Positions 30,540 through 41,882 of a DNA stretch of 64,000 nt are shown in pieces. Made by a program: the position numbers and the translations under genes. Origin of the DNA: Mactromeris polynyma. Taxonomy: Eukaryota; Mollusca; Bivalvia; Venerida; Mactridae. Where the stretch lies: contig JASFXZ010000020.1 in NCBI GenBank assembly GCA_032209605.1, positions 875,501-939,500 on the forward strand, written 5' to 3'. Positions within the stretch are counted from its first letter, which is position 1; every line of letters starts with the position of its first letter. The notes under the pieces are model-generated. The model saw nothing but the letters and a program-made list of their open reading frames with translations. It had not been told where the DNA came from and searched no databases.

Positions 30540-30836
30540 ATCAAACTGTTTGTCGACAAGAAGTTTCTCCATGTATAATGGTAGGAGAGTTTTATTCAAG
30601 TCTACTTACAACATTTAACGAGTTACCAAATTATCAAATTTCGGACGTTTGTTATAGAGAAGCGTAATTATGAAATGTGATATTATAATTCGATGTGTGG
30701 GTATAAATGATTGTAGTATATGCTGTTATTTTCATACGACGAAGTCATGAATAGACAATTGAATATTTTCAGTTGACTGATTAGAAGCGATTTTAGGTGT
30801 AATTTTCATTTTTCACTGTGATCAGTGACAGTACTG
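30540..30836. other. Intergenic, nothing recognised
   Basis: AT-rich stretch with no feature seen. Confidence 0.4.
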
Positions 30837-31450
30837 CCTTGCGTTCAGTTACGGCGAACGGAAGCCCACTTACTGTTCAGGGCTGAACAAGTGTATTGAC
30901 CGCCTCGTTGTTATTCTGGTTCCCTGCATCAAATACAGTAAAGGCAGGGAACCAGTCCTGCATTCGTTTTGCAATTTGAACACAGTGTTCGGCTCAAATA
31001 TTCGTGTGTTACCTCCCGAGCTGCGATAGCGAATGATAGCGAACGTTTTTCAAAAACACACCGGCCCTGTGTTCAGTTACGGCGAACGATAGCCCGCTCG
31101 CTGTTCATGACCTATCAAGTGTATTGACCGCCTCGTTTTATTTCTGGTTCCCTGCCTCAAAAACAGTAAAGGCAGGGAACTAGCCCTGCGTTCATTTTGC
31201 AATTTTGTTCCCCGTGTGCAGTCATTGTGATACGGTGGACCAGGGATACAAAACAAGACGTGAGCGACTGCTGAACGCAGTGTTCGGTTTAAATATTCGC
31301 GTGCTACCTCCGAGTTGCGATAGCGAGGAGTGATATGGAACGTGTTTCGCTAACACACCGGTCAATAGCAAAACTCGCTCGTTACGTTTTGGACTGATAG
31401 CCTTTACTGAACGCAAGGCTTCACTCGACTGACAGTCTTGAGTCTTTGGT
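30837..31450. mobile_element. TIR-like element with a ~230-bp internal direct duplication
   Basis: The segment with TTCAGTTACGGCGAACG, GTGTATTGACCGCCTCGTT and TGGTTCCCTGC is present twice (about 30845 and 31070). The ends CTGCCTTGCGTTCAGT and ACTGAACGCAAGGC form an inverted pair. No protein was recognised. Confidence 0.65.
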
Positions 31451-31519
31451 TCGAAATCAGAGCGAGGCGTTAGTTCTCCGTAGTTACGACTGTTAAATAT
31501 GAAACACAATAAGACTTCG

Positions 31520-31840
31520 TTCATTCGAATTTTTATTTCGAATAATACATGCTTTCGAATAGCCCATTATAATTGACATGCATAGGAAGATACATCGGGA
31601 ACTACTATGGATTTCGGTTGATACAACGTATTCGGATAGAAGGCTGTCGACAACAAGAGCGGATGTCATTTTTATCTTTCACCTCTCAAAAATGCGGAGA
31701 AGTTGTCGGTTGCTTGGTTACCCAGGAACCCTGGTTAGGTTCCTATATGACCGTCACGCTTACTCTGCTCGTCCTATGCACACCAATTGAAATGGGTTAT
31801 TCGAAACCATGTATCATCCGAAATTGAATATCGGATCCGA
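31520..31840. mobile_element. Pogo-like MITE, family A, with SINE insertion
   Basis: Family-A blocks lie on both sides (TTTCGAATAATACATGCTTTC; GAAACCATGTATCATCCGAA). The centre holds a SINE fragment (GGTTACCCAGGAACCCTGGT). Its right terminus continues directly into the 20-bp array at 31841. Confidence 0.75.
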
Positions 31841-32460
31841 ACGAGGTCTGACTGTATGTCACGAGGTCTGACTGTATGTCACGAGGTCTGACTGTATGTC
31901 ACGAGGTCTGACTGTATGTCACGAGGTCTGACTGTATGTCACGAGGTCTGACTGTATGTCACGAGGTCTGACTGTATGTCACGAGGTCTGACTGTATGTC
32001 ACGAGGTCTGACTGTATGTCACGAGGTCTGACTGTATGTCACGAGGTCTGACTGTATGTCACGAGGTCTGACTGTATGTCACGAGGTCTGACTGTATGTC
32101 ACGAGGTCTGACTGTATGTCACGAGGTCTGACTGTATGTCACGAGGTCTGACTGTATGTCACGAGGTCTGACTGTATGTCACGAGGTCTGACTGTATGTC
32201 ACGAGGTCTGACTGTATGTCACGAGGTCTGACTGTATGTCACGAGGTCTGACTGTATGTCACGAGGTCTGACTGTATGTCACGAGGTCTGACTGTATGTC
32301 ACGAGGTCTGACTGTATGTCACGAGGTCTGACTGTATGTCACGAGGTCTGACTGTATGTCACGAGGTCTGACTGTATGTCACGAGGTCTGACTGTATGTC
32401 ACGAGGTCTGACTGTATGTCACGAGGTCTGACTGTATGTCACGAGGTCTGACTGTATGTC
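31841..32460. repeat. 20-bp minisatellite, 31 identical copies
   Basis: Unit ACGAGGTCTGACTGTATGTC, repeated 31 times without a visible difference. The first 17 bases are the family-A right terminus (ACGAGGTCYGACTGTA, ending in the TA target) plus a few bases of flank. The array was therefore probably seeded at the MITE/host junction. Confidence 0.97.
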
Positions 32461-34144
32461 ACGTGACGACTTACGTCGTTGTCTCTTAAATCCCTACGAT
32501 GAATGTTTGAATTATTTCGCTATTCACGTTTTATGTCATTTTTAACATGTTTCACAGTTTAACAAATAATTTGTCAAAAACCTGATGTAGTTTATTTAAA
32601 TTAAGGTTTAAAATTAAATATCTTTGGTATAAATGCGTGTTCTTATTGACTTGTTTAAGTTGCTACAGAATTTAAGTTCAGCAAACGGTCGACTCAATAT
32701 TTTTATTTCGTTGTAATCAACTATCAAAATAGATCAATTATGATAAGAGTTTTGATCACGGCGCGTGATTTAGTTGTGGTTACTTGATATAATCTTACCA
32801 TTTATTAACATGGATGAATATTATGAATTGTTAAATGTCAGAAACGTGTATTCAGAGGTTTAAAGGTAGATCTACAATCAGTAGAATCAAATTTGAAAAG
32901 TACCTCATGTTTAATTTTTGAAGTATTAAACATTCAAAAGTTGATTTATATTTTTGGACAATTTTTACGGATTTTTGCTCTTGTAATAAAAGGTGATAGT
33001 TTTATAATCAAATTTGAATTAAGAAGATGTGTAGTTAGAATAAATATGTTTACACTAAATGAAAGAGCGGATATAGAAGAATATTGTCATAACTGTTTAA
33101 ATATTCTAGTATTAAGATGAATTTAAATTTACGTATGAAAATAATTTCCCTATATAATCTATATAACTTTCGAATGACCATCAAAGTACAATCTATAAGT
33201 TTATTCGATCTAAATGCAAAGATATTCTCTCCTCAAATGTCTAGTAAAATTCTGAAGTGTTTTATGACATGTCGCGGGAAACATGGCGTACTATGTTTCC
33301 AAAGTCGCGAGCGTCATGTTCATATTATTGAAAGTACACCTTTAATAATATCTCAAATTATTCAATAACAAACGACCGAAATAAGAAAATGGACCCCGTT
33401 TATGTCACCCGAGGTATACATAACTTTATATACAGACACAATAGATTCTTTCATAAACAACCTTGGTGACGGAAGCGTTGGTAAATTTAAATGAGATCAA
33501 TAAACCCAAGGAATATAAGTCTTGATTTTGTGTGTATCAATATGGTTGTACTCCGTGTCGTAAACTACTTTCTTTTCACCAAGGGAAGATGTTAAGTCGT
33601 TATAAGATATATGGGGATTAAAAACGTGAGGTGTCCAAGTTCAGACTATTCATGGCACAAGTGGGATCAGTCGATTTCAAATTTGCTACTTACCAAAAAT
33701 ATTCGCATGCCTTATAAAAAGTAAATCGTGAAAGGCTGGATAGGCTGATAAGATGCGAAAGTCGACAATTGTGACAACTCATTTTAACTACTCGGAAAAT
33801 TAACATTTACTGTTGTTGGTGAAATGGATAATTGATCAAATTATACAGATTTTAATAAATTCGCGGAATTTTTCGTCCTATTCTTAAATTGATTAAATGC
33901 GAACTGAATAGTTGGATGGATTCGGTATCGAAGATAATAAAAAAATCGAAAAAAATATAATTTGGCGGAAAATATTTTTTTATTCAAGTTTTAAGATCCT
34001 TCATACATAATTAGTTCACATTCTGTTTGTGACGTTAAAGACTTATCAAGGATGTTTGTTTGAGTTTTGAAAACAAAAACTAATCCTACTTAGATGAGCT
34101 ACAGGAAATAAGGTCGAATCGAATTTGGATCAGTCTTTTACGAA
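32461..34144. other. No firm gene; likely upstream region of the coiled-coil gene
   Basis: Strongly AT-rich. Two overlapping frames (32893-33120 and 33117-33368, +) overlap by ATGA, but their amino-acid content follows base composition and no domain was recognised. A half copy of the family-A MITE lies just after the first exon (34185-34257). Confidence 0.4.
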
Positions 34145-34171
34145 ATGGAAGAGTCCGAGCAAAATAGTGAG
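34145..34171 (+). CDS. Coiled-coil gene, exon 1
   Basis: Nine codons, MEESEQNSE, followed by donor GTAGGT. Phase 0. Support rests on the start context, the donor and the clean join to exon 2; transcript evidence would be decisive. Confidence 0.6.
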
Positions 34172-37100
34172 GTAGGTTTAAAAAAATATTAATATTTATT
34201 TCGGATGATACCAAGTATTTAGATAAAATGTTGTCGAATAAACGAGGTCCGACTGTTATAAGCATTTCTAATTAAATCTATGTGTGAGAAATGGATTATG
34301 ATAATATTTAAGGAGTGGTTACAGTCACTAGTTTAAAACCACGCGCACTCACAGATACGTAGCTACATAGCTGGCTCTCAGATACATAGCTACATAGCTG
34401 GCTCTCAGATACATAGCTACATAGCTGGCTCTCATATACATAGCTACATAGCTGGCTCTCAGATACATAGCTGGCTCTCAGTTACATAGCTACTAGCTGG
34501 CTCTCATATACATAGCTACATAGCTGGCTATCAGATACATAGCTACATAGCTGGCTCTCATATACATAGCTACATAGCTGGCTCTCATATACATAGCTAC
34601 ATAGCTGGCTCTCAGTTACATAGCTACATAGCTGGCTCTCTTATACATAGCTACATAGCTGGCTCTCATATACATAGCTACATTACTGGCTCTCATATAC
34701 ATAGCTACATAGCTGGCTCACAGATATATATCTACTAGCTGGCTCTCATATACATAGCTACATAGGTGGCTCTCAGATACATAGATGGTTCTCAGTTATA
34801 TAGCTACATAGCTGGCTTTCAGATACATAGCTACATAGCTGGCTCTCATATACATAGCTACATAGCTGGCTCACAGATACATAGCTACATAGCTGGCTTT
34901 CAGATACATAGCTACAAAGCTGGCTCACAGATACATAGCTACATAGCTGGCTCACAGATACATAACTACATAACTGGCTCTCATATACATAGCTACTAGC
35001 TGGCTCTCATATACATAGCTACATAGCTGGCTCTCAGATACATAGCTACATAGCTGGCTCACAGATACATAGCTACTAGCTGGCTCATAGATACATAGCT
35101 ACATAGCTGGCTCTCAGATACATAGCTACATAGCTGGCTCTCAGATACATAGCTACATAGCTGGTTCACAGATACATAGCTACTAGCTGGCTCACAGATA
35201 CATAGCTACATAGCTGGCTCTCAGATACATAGCTACATAGCTGGCTCTCAGATACATAGCTACATAGCTGGCTCTCAGATACATAGCTACTAGCTGGCTC
35301 TCATATACATAGCTACATAGCTGGCTCTCAGATACATAGCTACATAGCTGGCTCTCAGATACATAGCTACTAGCTGGCTCACAGATACATAGCTACATAG
35401 CTGGCTCACAGATACATAGCTACATAGCTGGCTTTCAGATACATAGCTACATAGCTGGCTCACAGATACATAGCTACATAGCTGGCTCACAGATACATAA
35501 CTACATAGCTGGCTCTCAGATACATAGCTACATAGCTGGCTCTCAGAGGTAGCTGGTTTTACCCTGGTGTCGCCTGTGTCCCAAATTATGCTAGATGGAT
35601 ACTTACTCTCAGCACTCAAATCACAAACATATTCTTGTAAGCCCGATGGTGACTCATATTGAGTTTCCCGGGTCCTGGGATCTTCCTCCATCCTCTTAGC
35701 GGGAAAAGTCACCACCTTATCCTGGTTGTTTTATGCCCCATTGTAAAAGAAAGAAATTATCCCTCGTATATACTAACTATGTACATGAATGTATGTAGAT
35801 ACAGTAGATACCTCGAACAGGTTCTTAAGTCCCGGCGAAGTCTCAACATTAGTATGAATTTGACCCGAAATTTATAATCTTAACAATTTCCATCGTGCAT
35901 TGTACACTCGTAACAGGAACAGTCAGTTCGTACATACACATGTATACCATAGATACCTCGAACCATAGACGGCTCAAACTTATTGCTAGATCCGACGGCA
36001 GTTCGGGGTTTTACTGTATGTTCTTATTTAAAATTAAATGGTCGTTAAACCCAAAGTATTACAGTAGAACTCGGTTGTAACAAAAAATCGGATAGTACGT
36101 GGTTATGTTTTATTCCCCGACCAAGTTCTTCTATATTTCATTGTATAACTACACGGTTAAAGTAAATCTGGATACAGCTCAATGTTTTTGGTCCCAAATG
36201 GAGTATTTTAACGCAAACGTGTTCGGTTATGACGTAATTCACAATTTCGAGTGGTCTGGATCTGAAAACAGGATGTTAAAAGGGATTTTTTTTATAATAT
36301 CAATAGAATTATAACGAAATTTCGTTGTATGGGTATAACACAATTTGGATATAACGAAGTAAATCTCCAGGTCCCTAGAAATTCATTATAAGCGTGTTAC
36401 ACTGTACAATGTATCATATTGAATTTTAGCCGTGACGTTTTCTATTTGATTTGTGTATATTATTTATACGAGATACATGTCAGTCAATGAAACAATCCTG
36501 ACTCCGATTTCACGAAAATAATTAAGTATGAAGTAAGTAACAACTGGCTTAAATATATTCATCAATTGTTTCAGCATTTGAAATCGAGAGGTTTGAGAAA
36601 AAAGGTATTTGTTCAACAATCATCAGTATCATCAGGCAAACGAACCAAGACAGAACTATACTTGAGTTAATTTTTAAGTATATTTTATAAGTCTTTAAAT
36701 ACACTTAAAAATACATGATTGAAGAAGGAGAAAAAATGTCAAATTGTGCTCTTTTGATAAATATAAACTATAAATTTTGAATATCAAAACAAAAGTTTTA
36801 AGTAAATCACATTATAGCCAAATAAACTTATGTTGAGTTTTTACTAAGTTAAGTAAAAATTTAAGAATATTCGTATAATCGGGACATGAACGATAAGATA
36901 TCTTCTGAGTTCTGTAATGGTTGATGATTACATCGTTATGTTCAGTGTATACATACAAACATAAATGTTGCCAAATTGATGGAAATCACAAATTAATGAC
37001 CAAGTGGATATGAAAATTATAAATATTCTAATAGAGAATGGATACAACAAAATAGAATAAGATATCCAAGTTTACGAGCCAGCGTGGACTTGAAAAATGT

Positions 37101-39901
37101 CAAATATAGCAGAAAAACTTTCGCCTTGATGTCTGAAATCCGCCAATATCAAAATAACAGAAGGTCTGTGTCGTAAAATCAAATGCAATTTGGGCGGTTT
37201 TAAACTACTGAATATCGATCTAAGGGGGAATAAACATGCTGCTATAAACAATACGAATATAATAGCGAAAACAACATGCTGCTTATAAACAATACGAATA
37301 TAATAGCGAAAACAACATGCTGCTATAAACAATACGAATATAATAGCGAAAACAACATGCTGCTTTAAACAATACAAATATAATAGCGAAAACAACATGC
37401 TGCTTTAAACAATACAAATATAAAAGGAAACAAACATGCTGGTTTGAACAATTCAAAATAAAAGCGAAAAAACACGCTGCTTTAAACAATACAAATATAA
37501 TAGCGAAAAAACATGCTGCTTTAAATAATACAAATATAATAGCGAAAAAACATGCTGCTTTAAACAATACGAATATAATAGCGAAAACAACATGCTGCTA
37601 TAAACAATACAAATATAATAGCGAAAAAACATGCTGCTTTAAACAATACAAATATAATAGCGAAAAAACATGCTGCTTTAAACAATACGAATATAATAGC
37701 GAAAACAACATGCTGCTATAAACAATACGAATATAATAGCGAAAACAACATGCTGCTTTAAACAATACAAATATAATAGCGAAAACAACATGCTGCTTTA
37801 AACAATACAAATATAAAAGGAAGCAAACATGCTGGTTTGAACAATTCAAAATAAAAGCGAAAAAACACGCTGCTTTAAACAATACAAAATAATAGCGAAA
37901 AAACATGCTGCTTTAAACAATACAAATATAATAGCGAAAACAACATGCTGCTTTAAACAATACAAATATAAAAGGAAACAAACATGCTGGTTTGAACAAT
38001 TCAAAATAAAAGCGAAAAAACACGCTGCTTTAAACAATACAAATATAATAGCGAAAAAACATGCTGCTTTAAACAATACAAATATAATAGCGAAAAAACA
38101 TGCCGCTTTATTAAACAATTCAAATATAATATCGAAATGATTAGGAGAGTGAGAGTACAGTAAAACCTCAATGATAAGTCCACCAGTAGGACCCTTAATA
38201 CCTGGTCTTCTTATTGAGGTTGTATTAATGTTAAGGTTGATTACAGAGCGATTAAAGAGTGTGTTCTTAAGCTTGAAGTGGTATTATTATAGAGGTGGTC
38301 TTTATGTAAGGTTTTGCTGTATGTCATTTTATTATGTCACTGCATTTATTCCAACGTATTGAAAATTCACAAAAATTAACGTATATTATTTCGCGACCGA
38401 ATTCCATATCTTCACAATAACTATTTCAAACGATATTTTCCAACAAAATTATTTCCAGGATACTGTCGATAGAGTTGATCATAATTTAACTCCTCCACCG
38501 AAGAGCTGTGCAGAAAGTTCTGAACAAGAAATCGTTTTCTCGAAATCCTCAACATCGACCTCGTCCGGATTTCCTGATCCGGTGGAAAGAACAGAAACAG
38601 ACTGCACGACCGAATATTTGATGACGGAACAAGAAATACAGGTAATGGCTTTTCTTAAACAAGTTTAAATATGAATTAAATCGAGCCATACTTCATTGAA
38701 ACCTTATTGATAATCCTCTTGATGAAATTCGGCCTTATTTGCGAGATGGTTTAATCATCGAGTTAAAGTGACGGAGAAGAACTGAAAACTTCTCTGTGAA
38801 ATACTGTCTTATGAATGAGGTGGTCTTAATTAAAAGTGAAGTATAGACGCTCTAGTGAAGACTGGGGTGGCCCAACTGTGTTGTCTCTTTAAATAAAATC
38901 GTTACTATTATTATTATCATTATTATTGTATGAGCGCTGCTGTGGGATTTACAACCTCTTCTGTAAGTGACGTCATTTCAAGAAAACGCAACATGTGATG
39001 TCACTATTTGCAAGCAAGAAACAATATTTACTCCATAATTATGGTCACTTCGTATTCATATTGCCATATGGGGCAAATATTGCTTACTGTCAGTATACGA
39101 TGACGTCGCACGTGACGTTTTCTGGAAATGACGTCATTTAAAGAAGAGGTTGGAAATCGTACAGCGGCACTCAATTTAGTCTTATTATCAATATTATTAT
39201 ATTATAAGTGTTATTGCATTTTGATAAACAAACAGATGATTCACCAAATCTACTGCCAAATTCATAATGTTATTTTGGATGTTTCTGAATGTTATTGCGT
39301 TAATTAGTTGTCAATAATCGATGCTATTGTCTTTATCTCAAAACCGCTTTGTACAGATAACCTTAATCTGATGACTGTGAAAGACAAGTTTCCAAGAGTC
39401 CCAAAGGTGGTCTTATTATGGAGGTTTTACTGTACTTCTGTGGCATTTGACCACGTGGTCACGTGTATCCTCTTCCTCATCTGGTTCCAGTGGCGTAGTT
39501 GTCATCTACATTCAGAAAGGCAAGTTAGTACTGGTTGGTAACTTATACTGGACAGTGTAACCGCCCCAGGCTTGACTCAAACCTCGCCCTTTTGGTACAG
39601 GAGCCAAGTGCCAACCCCTTGACCAATACGTCCCCTTAAATGTATGAATCAATGTCGTAATTCTTATATGTTTCAGGAGCTTGATAATAGGTTAGAAGAC
39701 GTTGTTGACAGATTGCAAAAGCAAAGAGATGATTATGAGAAGTGGGAACAAAATTTGAACAAACGAAGACTTATAGCATTTGGTAGATTAACAGCACTTG
39801 GTCGATTTCATAGACAACGAATGGACCTGTATGACACAATGAACCATTACATGAATGGTACCAACACTGATAGTAAAAGTAAATGTGACGATTTAAAGTG
39901 A
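34145..39901 (+). CDS. Small coiled-coil protein of unknown function (three exons)
   Basis: I do not recognise this protein. Exons 34145-34171, 38459-38641 and 39677-39901 join in phase 0 with consensus GT-AG borders and give 144 residues. Residues 1-62 are acidic and Ser/Thr/Pro-rich. Residues about 63-105 (from TEQEIQELDNRLEDVVDRL on) have heptad spacing and should form a coiled coil. An Arg-rich segment follows (GRLTALGRFHRQRMDLYD), then a hydrophilic tail. There is no signal peptide or membrane segment, so a cytoplasmic or nuclear partner-binding protein is the simplest inference. The ATG has G at -3 and +4. The 27-base first coding exon and the Met-poor second exon make it easy to miss. 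Intron 1 holds two large arrays and several MITEs. AATAAA at 40361 could end the transcript. Confidence 0.72.
34185..34257. mobile_element. Pogo-like MITE, family A, half copy
   Basis: Only the right half: TTTATTTCGGATGATACCAA, GTTGTCGAATAAACGAGG and TCCGACTGT. It lies within 15 bp of the first exon's donor site. Confidence 0.8.
34354..35548. repeat. 27-bp minisatellite, ~44 copies
   Basis: Unit ATACATAGCTACATAGCTGG plus CTCTCAG, with variants TCATAT, TCACAG and TTTCAG and a recurrent 3-bp deletion (GCTACTAGCTGG). The AGCT-rich units are self-complementary (TAGCTACATAGCTGG). It lies in intron 1 of the coiled-coil gene. Confidence 0.96.
35607..35721 (-). CDS. Candidate exon of an unidentified minus-strand gene
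   Basis: On the minus strand an open segment of 38 codons plus one base (DKVVTFPAKRMEEDPRTRET, then QYESPSGLQEYVCDLSAE) sits between an acceptor-like CAACCAG and a good donor GTAAGTA. Base composition is less AT-rich than its surroundings and the peptide has tyrosine motifs as in a receptor tail. No partner exon was found, so it may be a fossil or a lone exon. Confidence 0.35.
35802..36016. mobile_element. Pogo-like MITE (CAGTAGATACCTCGAAC ends)
   Basis: CAGTAGATACCTCGAACAGG at the left and GCAGTTCGGGGTTTTACTG at the right form a degenerate TIR pair within TA. A related CCATAGATACCTCGAACC block lies inside. Confidence 0.7.
36062..36404. mobile_element. Pogo-like MITE, third type
   Basis: CAGTAGAACTCGGTTGTAAC and ATTATAAGCGTGTTACACTG form a degenerate inverted pair flanked by TA on both sides (36060-36061, 36405-36406). 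No transposase. Confidence 0.75.
36407..37230. other. Intron 1 of the coiled-coil gene, nothing recognised
   Basis: AT-rich sequence without repeat family or exon that I can support. Confidence 0.4.
37231..38135. repeat. ~40-bp minisatellite with higher-order order, ~22 copies
   Basis: Unit contains AACATGCTGCTTTAAACAAT and ACAAATATAATAGCGAAA. A divergent unit pair (GCTGGTTTGAACAATTCAAA then AAAAACACGCTGC) recurs at about 37438, 37831 and 37988, so blocks of several units were duplicated. Hydrophobic minus-strand frames are products of the repeat. Confidence 0.95.
38158..38320. mobile_element. Pogo-like MITE, family B copy
   Basis: CAGTAAAACCTCAATGATAA to GTAAGGTTTTGCTG within TA, with the family's internal TCTTCTTATTGAGGTTGT and TATAGAGGTGGTCTTTA blocks. 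Confidence 0.85.
38459..38641 (+). CDS. Coiled-coil gene, exon 2
   Basis: 61 codons in phase 0 between ATTTCCAG and GTAATG. Starts DTVDRVDHNLTPPPKSC, continues through a Ser/Thr-rich stretch (SKSSTSTSSGFPDP) to EYLMTEQEIQ. The other frames hold stops. Confidence 0.72.
38932..39172. mobile_element. CRE-MITE copy, near full length
   Basis: Ends GAGCGCTGCTGTGGGATTTA and AGAGGTTGGAAATCGTACAG...GGCACTC are inverted over about 45 bp and include TGACGTCA in each arm. The centre has GCAAGCAAGAAACAATATTT and CATATTGCCATATGGGGCA. It lies in intron 2 of the coiled-coil gene. Confidence 0.92.
39395..39560. repeat. Family-B MITE end and SINE fragment
   Basis: CCCAAAGGTGGTCTTATTAT and GAGGTTTTACTGTA are a family-B right end (about 39395-39434). 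GTTAGTACTGGTTGGTAACT (about 39523) is a SINE core piece. Confidence 0.6.
39677..39901 (+). CDS. Coiled-coil gene, exon 3
   Basis: Encodes the last 74 residues, from ELDNRLEDVVDRLQKQRDDY through EKWEQNLNKRRLIAFGR to KCDDLK and stop. Acceptor TATGTTTCAG. This exon carries most of the predicted coiled coil. Confidence 0.78.
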   Translation, partial: ELDNRLEDVVDRLQKQRDDYEKWEQNLNKRRLIAFGRLTALGRFHRQRMDLYDTMNHYMNGTNTDSKSKCDDLK

Positions 39902-39918
39902 CGCTTGTGGTTTGCATG

Positions 39919-40271
39919 CTCGGTACCCAGGCTATTCATAACATTTATGATACCTTGTGCAAATTGGCTAGCGAAACTTTGTAATGCATGAATGTTCATT
40001 AGCATCTCTCGACCAATGAAAAAGAAGGAATCTCCTTTGTGAAGAGCTATTGAAGTCCTGCCTTACACGGTTTGAAAGCCGCGTTCTCATTGGATCGCTC
40101 AGAACCGCGATATCATCCGTACTCATCGGCAATTTCGGTATCGCATGAGATGTTTGTCCTGCGTCTAATCAAGCGGCTGAATTTCACCTCATTCATTATT
40201 CATGAGAACGAGATTTTTACAGTCAGTTTGCCCAGTGTATCGTATATGTTATGAATAGCCAGGGTACCGAG
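39919..40271. mobile_element. MITE in the 3' UTR of the coiled-coil gene
   Basis: CTCGGTACCCAGGCTATTCA and TGAATAGCCAGGGTACCGAG are a 20-bp inverted pair with one mismatch, about 350 bp apart. The element starts 18 bp after the stop codon and ends 89 bp before an AATAAA. Confidence 0.85.
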
Positions 40272-40360
40272 GATGGAGATATGACAAGGTTGTATTCTCG
40301 CAAGGTGCTAATACTAGCGTAGGTGCACAAGGCCAAACCCAGACTAGAGAGTTATGTAAG

Positions 40361-40366
40361 AATAAA
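40361..40366 (+). promoter_or_regulatory. Candidate poly(A) signal for the coiled-coil gene
   Basis: Canonical AATAAA 460 bp after the stop, downstream of the 3' UTR MITE. Confidence 0.4.
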
Positions 40367-40650
40367 GTCAGATAGAAAGGTGCTTGGCTTTGAAAAAGAA
40401 TTGTATTGAATGAAAAATAACCGATCTGCTTATTTGAACCAGGCAAAACGTAGGTGATTCTACGTGATTGTGTTGTATTATGTTGCATCTGTGATATTGG
40501 GACTTTTTATTAATACATTTTTAACTGAATATTGTGTATTTCTAAGCGTTTAATTTCATTCGAATTATAAGGATAATTTTCATGCAAGGGTCGATGTGTA
40601 ATAAAACAGTAGTCGTCTTTCCACGGATCTTTGTACTAAGAAGGATTACT

Positions 40651-40747
40651 GGGAGCCGTTTTATCAATAAGTCGGTCTTACGACGTGTCTTATCTTACGC
40701 CCGAAAGTTACGACTCGGTCTTAAATCCGCTTGTTAAACCGGCCCCC
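40651..40747. mobile_element. Small foldback MITE
   Basis: GGGAGCCGTTTTATCAATAA and an inverted partner (TTGTTAAACCGGCCCCC) are about 97 bp end to end, with paired GTCGGTCTTACGAC / CGACTCGGTCTTAA blocks. Imperfect. Confidence 0.55.
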
Positions 40748-40865
40748 TGATGCTTTAAGCATTAAGATACAACTTTAGATGTAAACAAACTGAATATTTC
40801 GAACCCATGTTAACAAAGAGCGAACAATGAAATAGAAAAAAAGAAGTAAAATGGGCATCCTTCTT

Positions 40866-41411
40866 ATGGTGGAGAATGGTATATTTCATCTCTTCATATA
40901 GTGGAGAATGGTATATTTCATCTCGTCATATAGTGGAGAATGGTATATTTCATCTCTTCATATAGTGGAGAATGGTATATTTCATCTCTTCATATAGTGG
41001 AGAATGGTATATTTCATCTCTTCATATAGTGGAGAATGGTATATTTCATCTCTTCATATAGTGGAGAATGGTATATTTCATCTCTTCATATAGTGGAGAA
41101 TGGTATATTTCATCTCTTCATATAGTGGAGAATGGTATATTTCATCTCTTCATATAGTGGAGAATGGTATATTTCATCTCTTCATATAGTGGAGAATGGT
41201 ATATTTCATCTCTTCATATAGTGGAGAATGGTATATTTCATCTCTTCATATAGTGGAGAATGGTATATTTCATCTCTTCATATAGTGGAGAATGGTATAT
41301 TTCATCTCGTCATATAGTGGAGAATGGTATATTTCATCTCTTCATATAGTGGAGAATGGTATATTTCATCTCTTCATATAGTGGAGAATGGTATATTTCA
41401 TCTCTTCATAT
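40866..41411. repeat. 32-bp minisatellite, 17 copies
   Basis: Unit AGTGGAGAATGGTATATTTC plus ATCTCTTCATAT; two copies read CTCGTC. Otherwise nearly uniform. Confidence 0.97.
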
Positions 41412-41882
41412 AATAAATGAACAAACCTTTATTGACTTAAAAATTGTGTATAGCTTTATACAAATGAAGAAAATTGAAAGAGAATTTATTAATTTATAAT
41501 TTAACGATGAATTTGGAAAACCCTCTATAATTCCTTTATGGTTATATTTCCTATGTACTCGGACACTGACTATGTACACATTGTGCATTTATTATTTCTT
41601 GTAAGACATACATGTATGAATTGTATGATGTAATATGCTTACCAGGAATAAATCAAGTTGAGTTTTATTTCCTTTTAAGGTATTTAAGTAAATAATGCAT
41701 TCTAATATTACGGTTAAAATAATTATGCTGATCATGTTGAAATGCCTGTCTATTATCTTACACTGTATGGAACTGGTTATAAGTAGTGTAGGGAACTTTA
41801 TATCGATGTTGATCAACCCGACATAGTCGAACTATTCAATCCATCGGTACTTCTTTCATAAATTGTATTTTAAATAATATTT
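41412..41882. other. Intergenic, nothing recognised
   Basis: AT-rich; no supported exon or repeat. Confidence 0.4.

Noticed and set aside
32893..33368. Two overlapping + frames (75 and 83 codons, ATGA overlap) that look like a small operon
   Set aside because: Very AT-rich composition, no recognisable domain, and bicistronic overlap is not expected in this kind of genome.
37072..38183. Hydrophobic minus-strand frames resembling membrane peptides
   Set aside because: They are the translated ~40-bp array and change frame from block to block.
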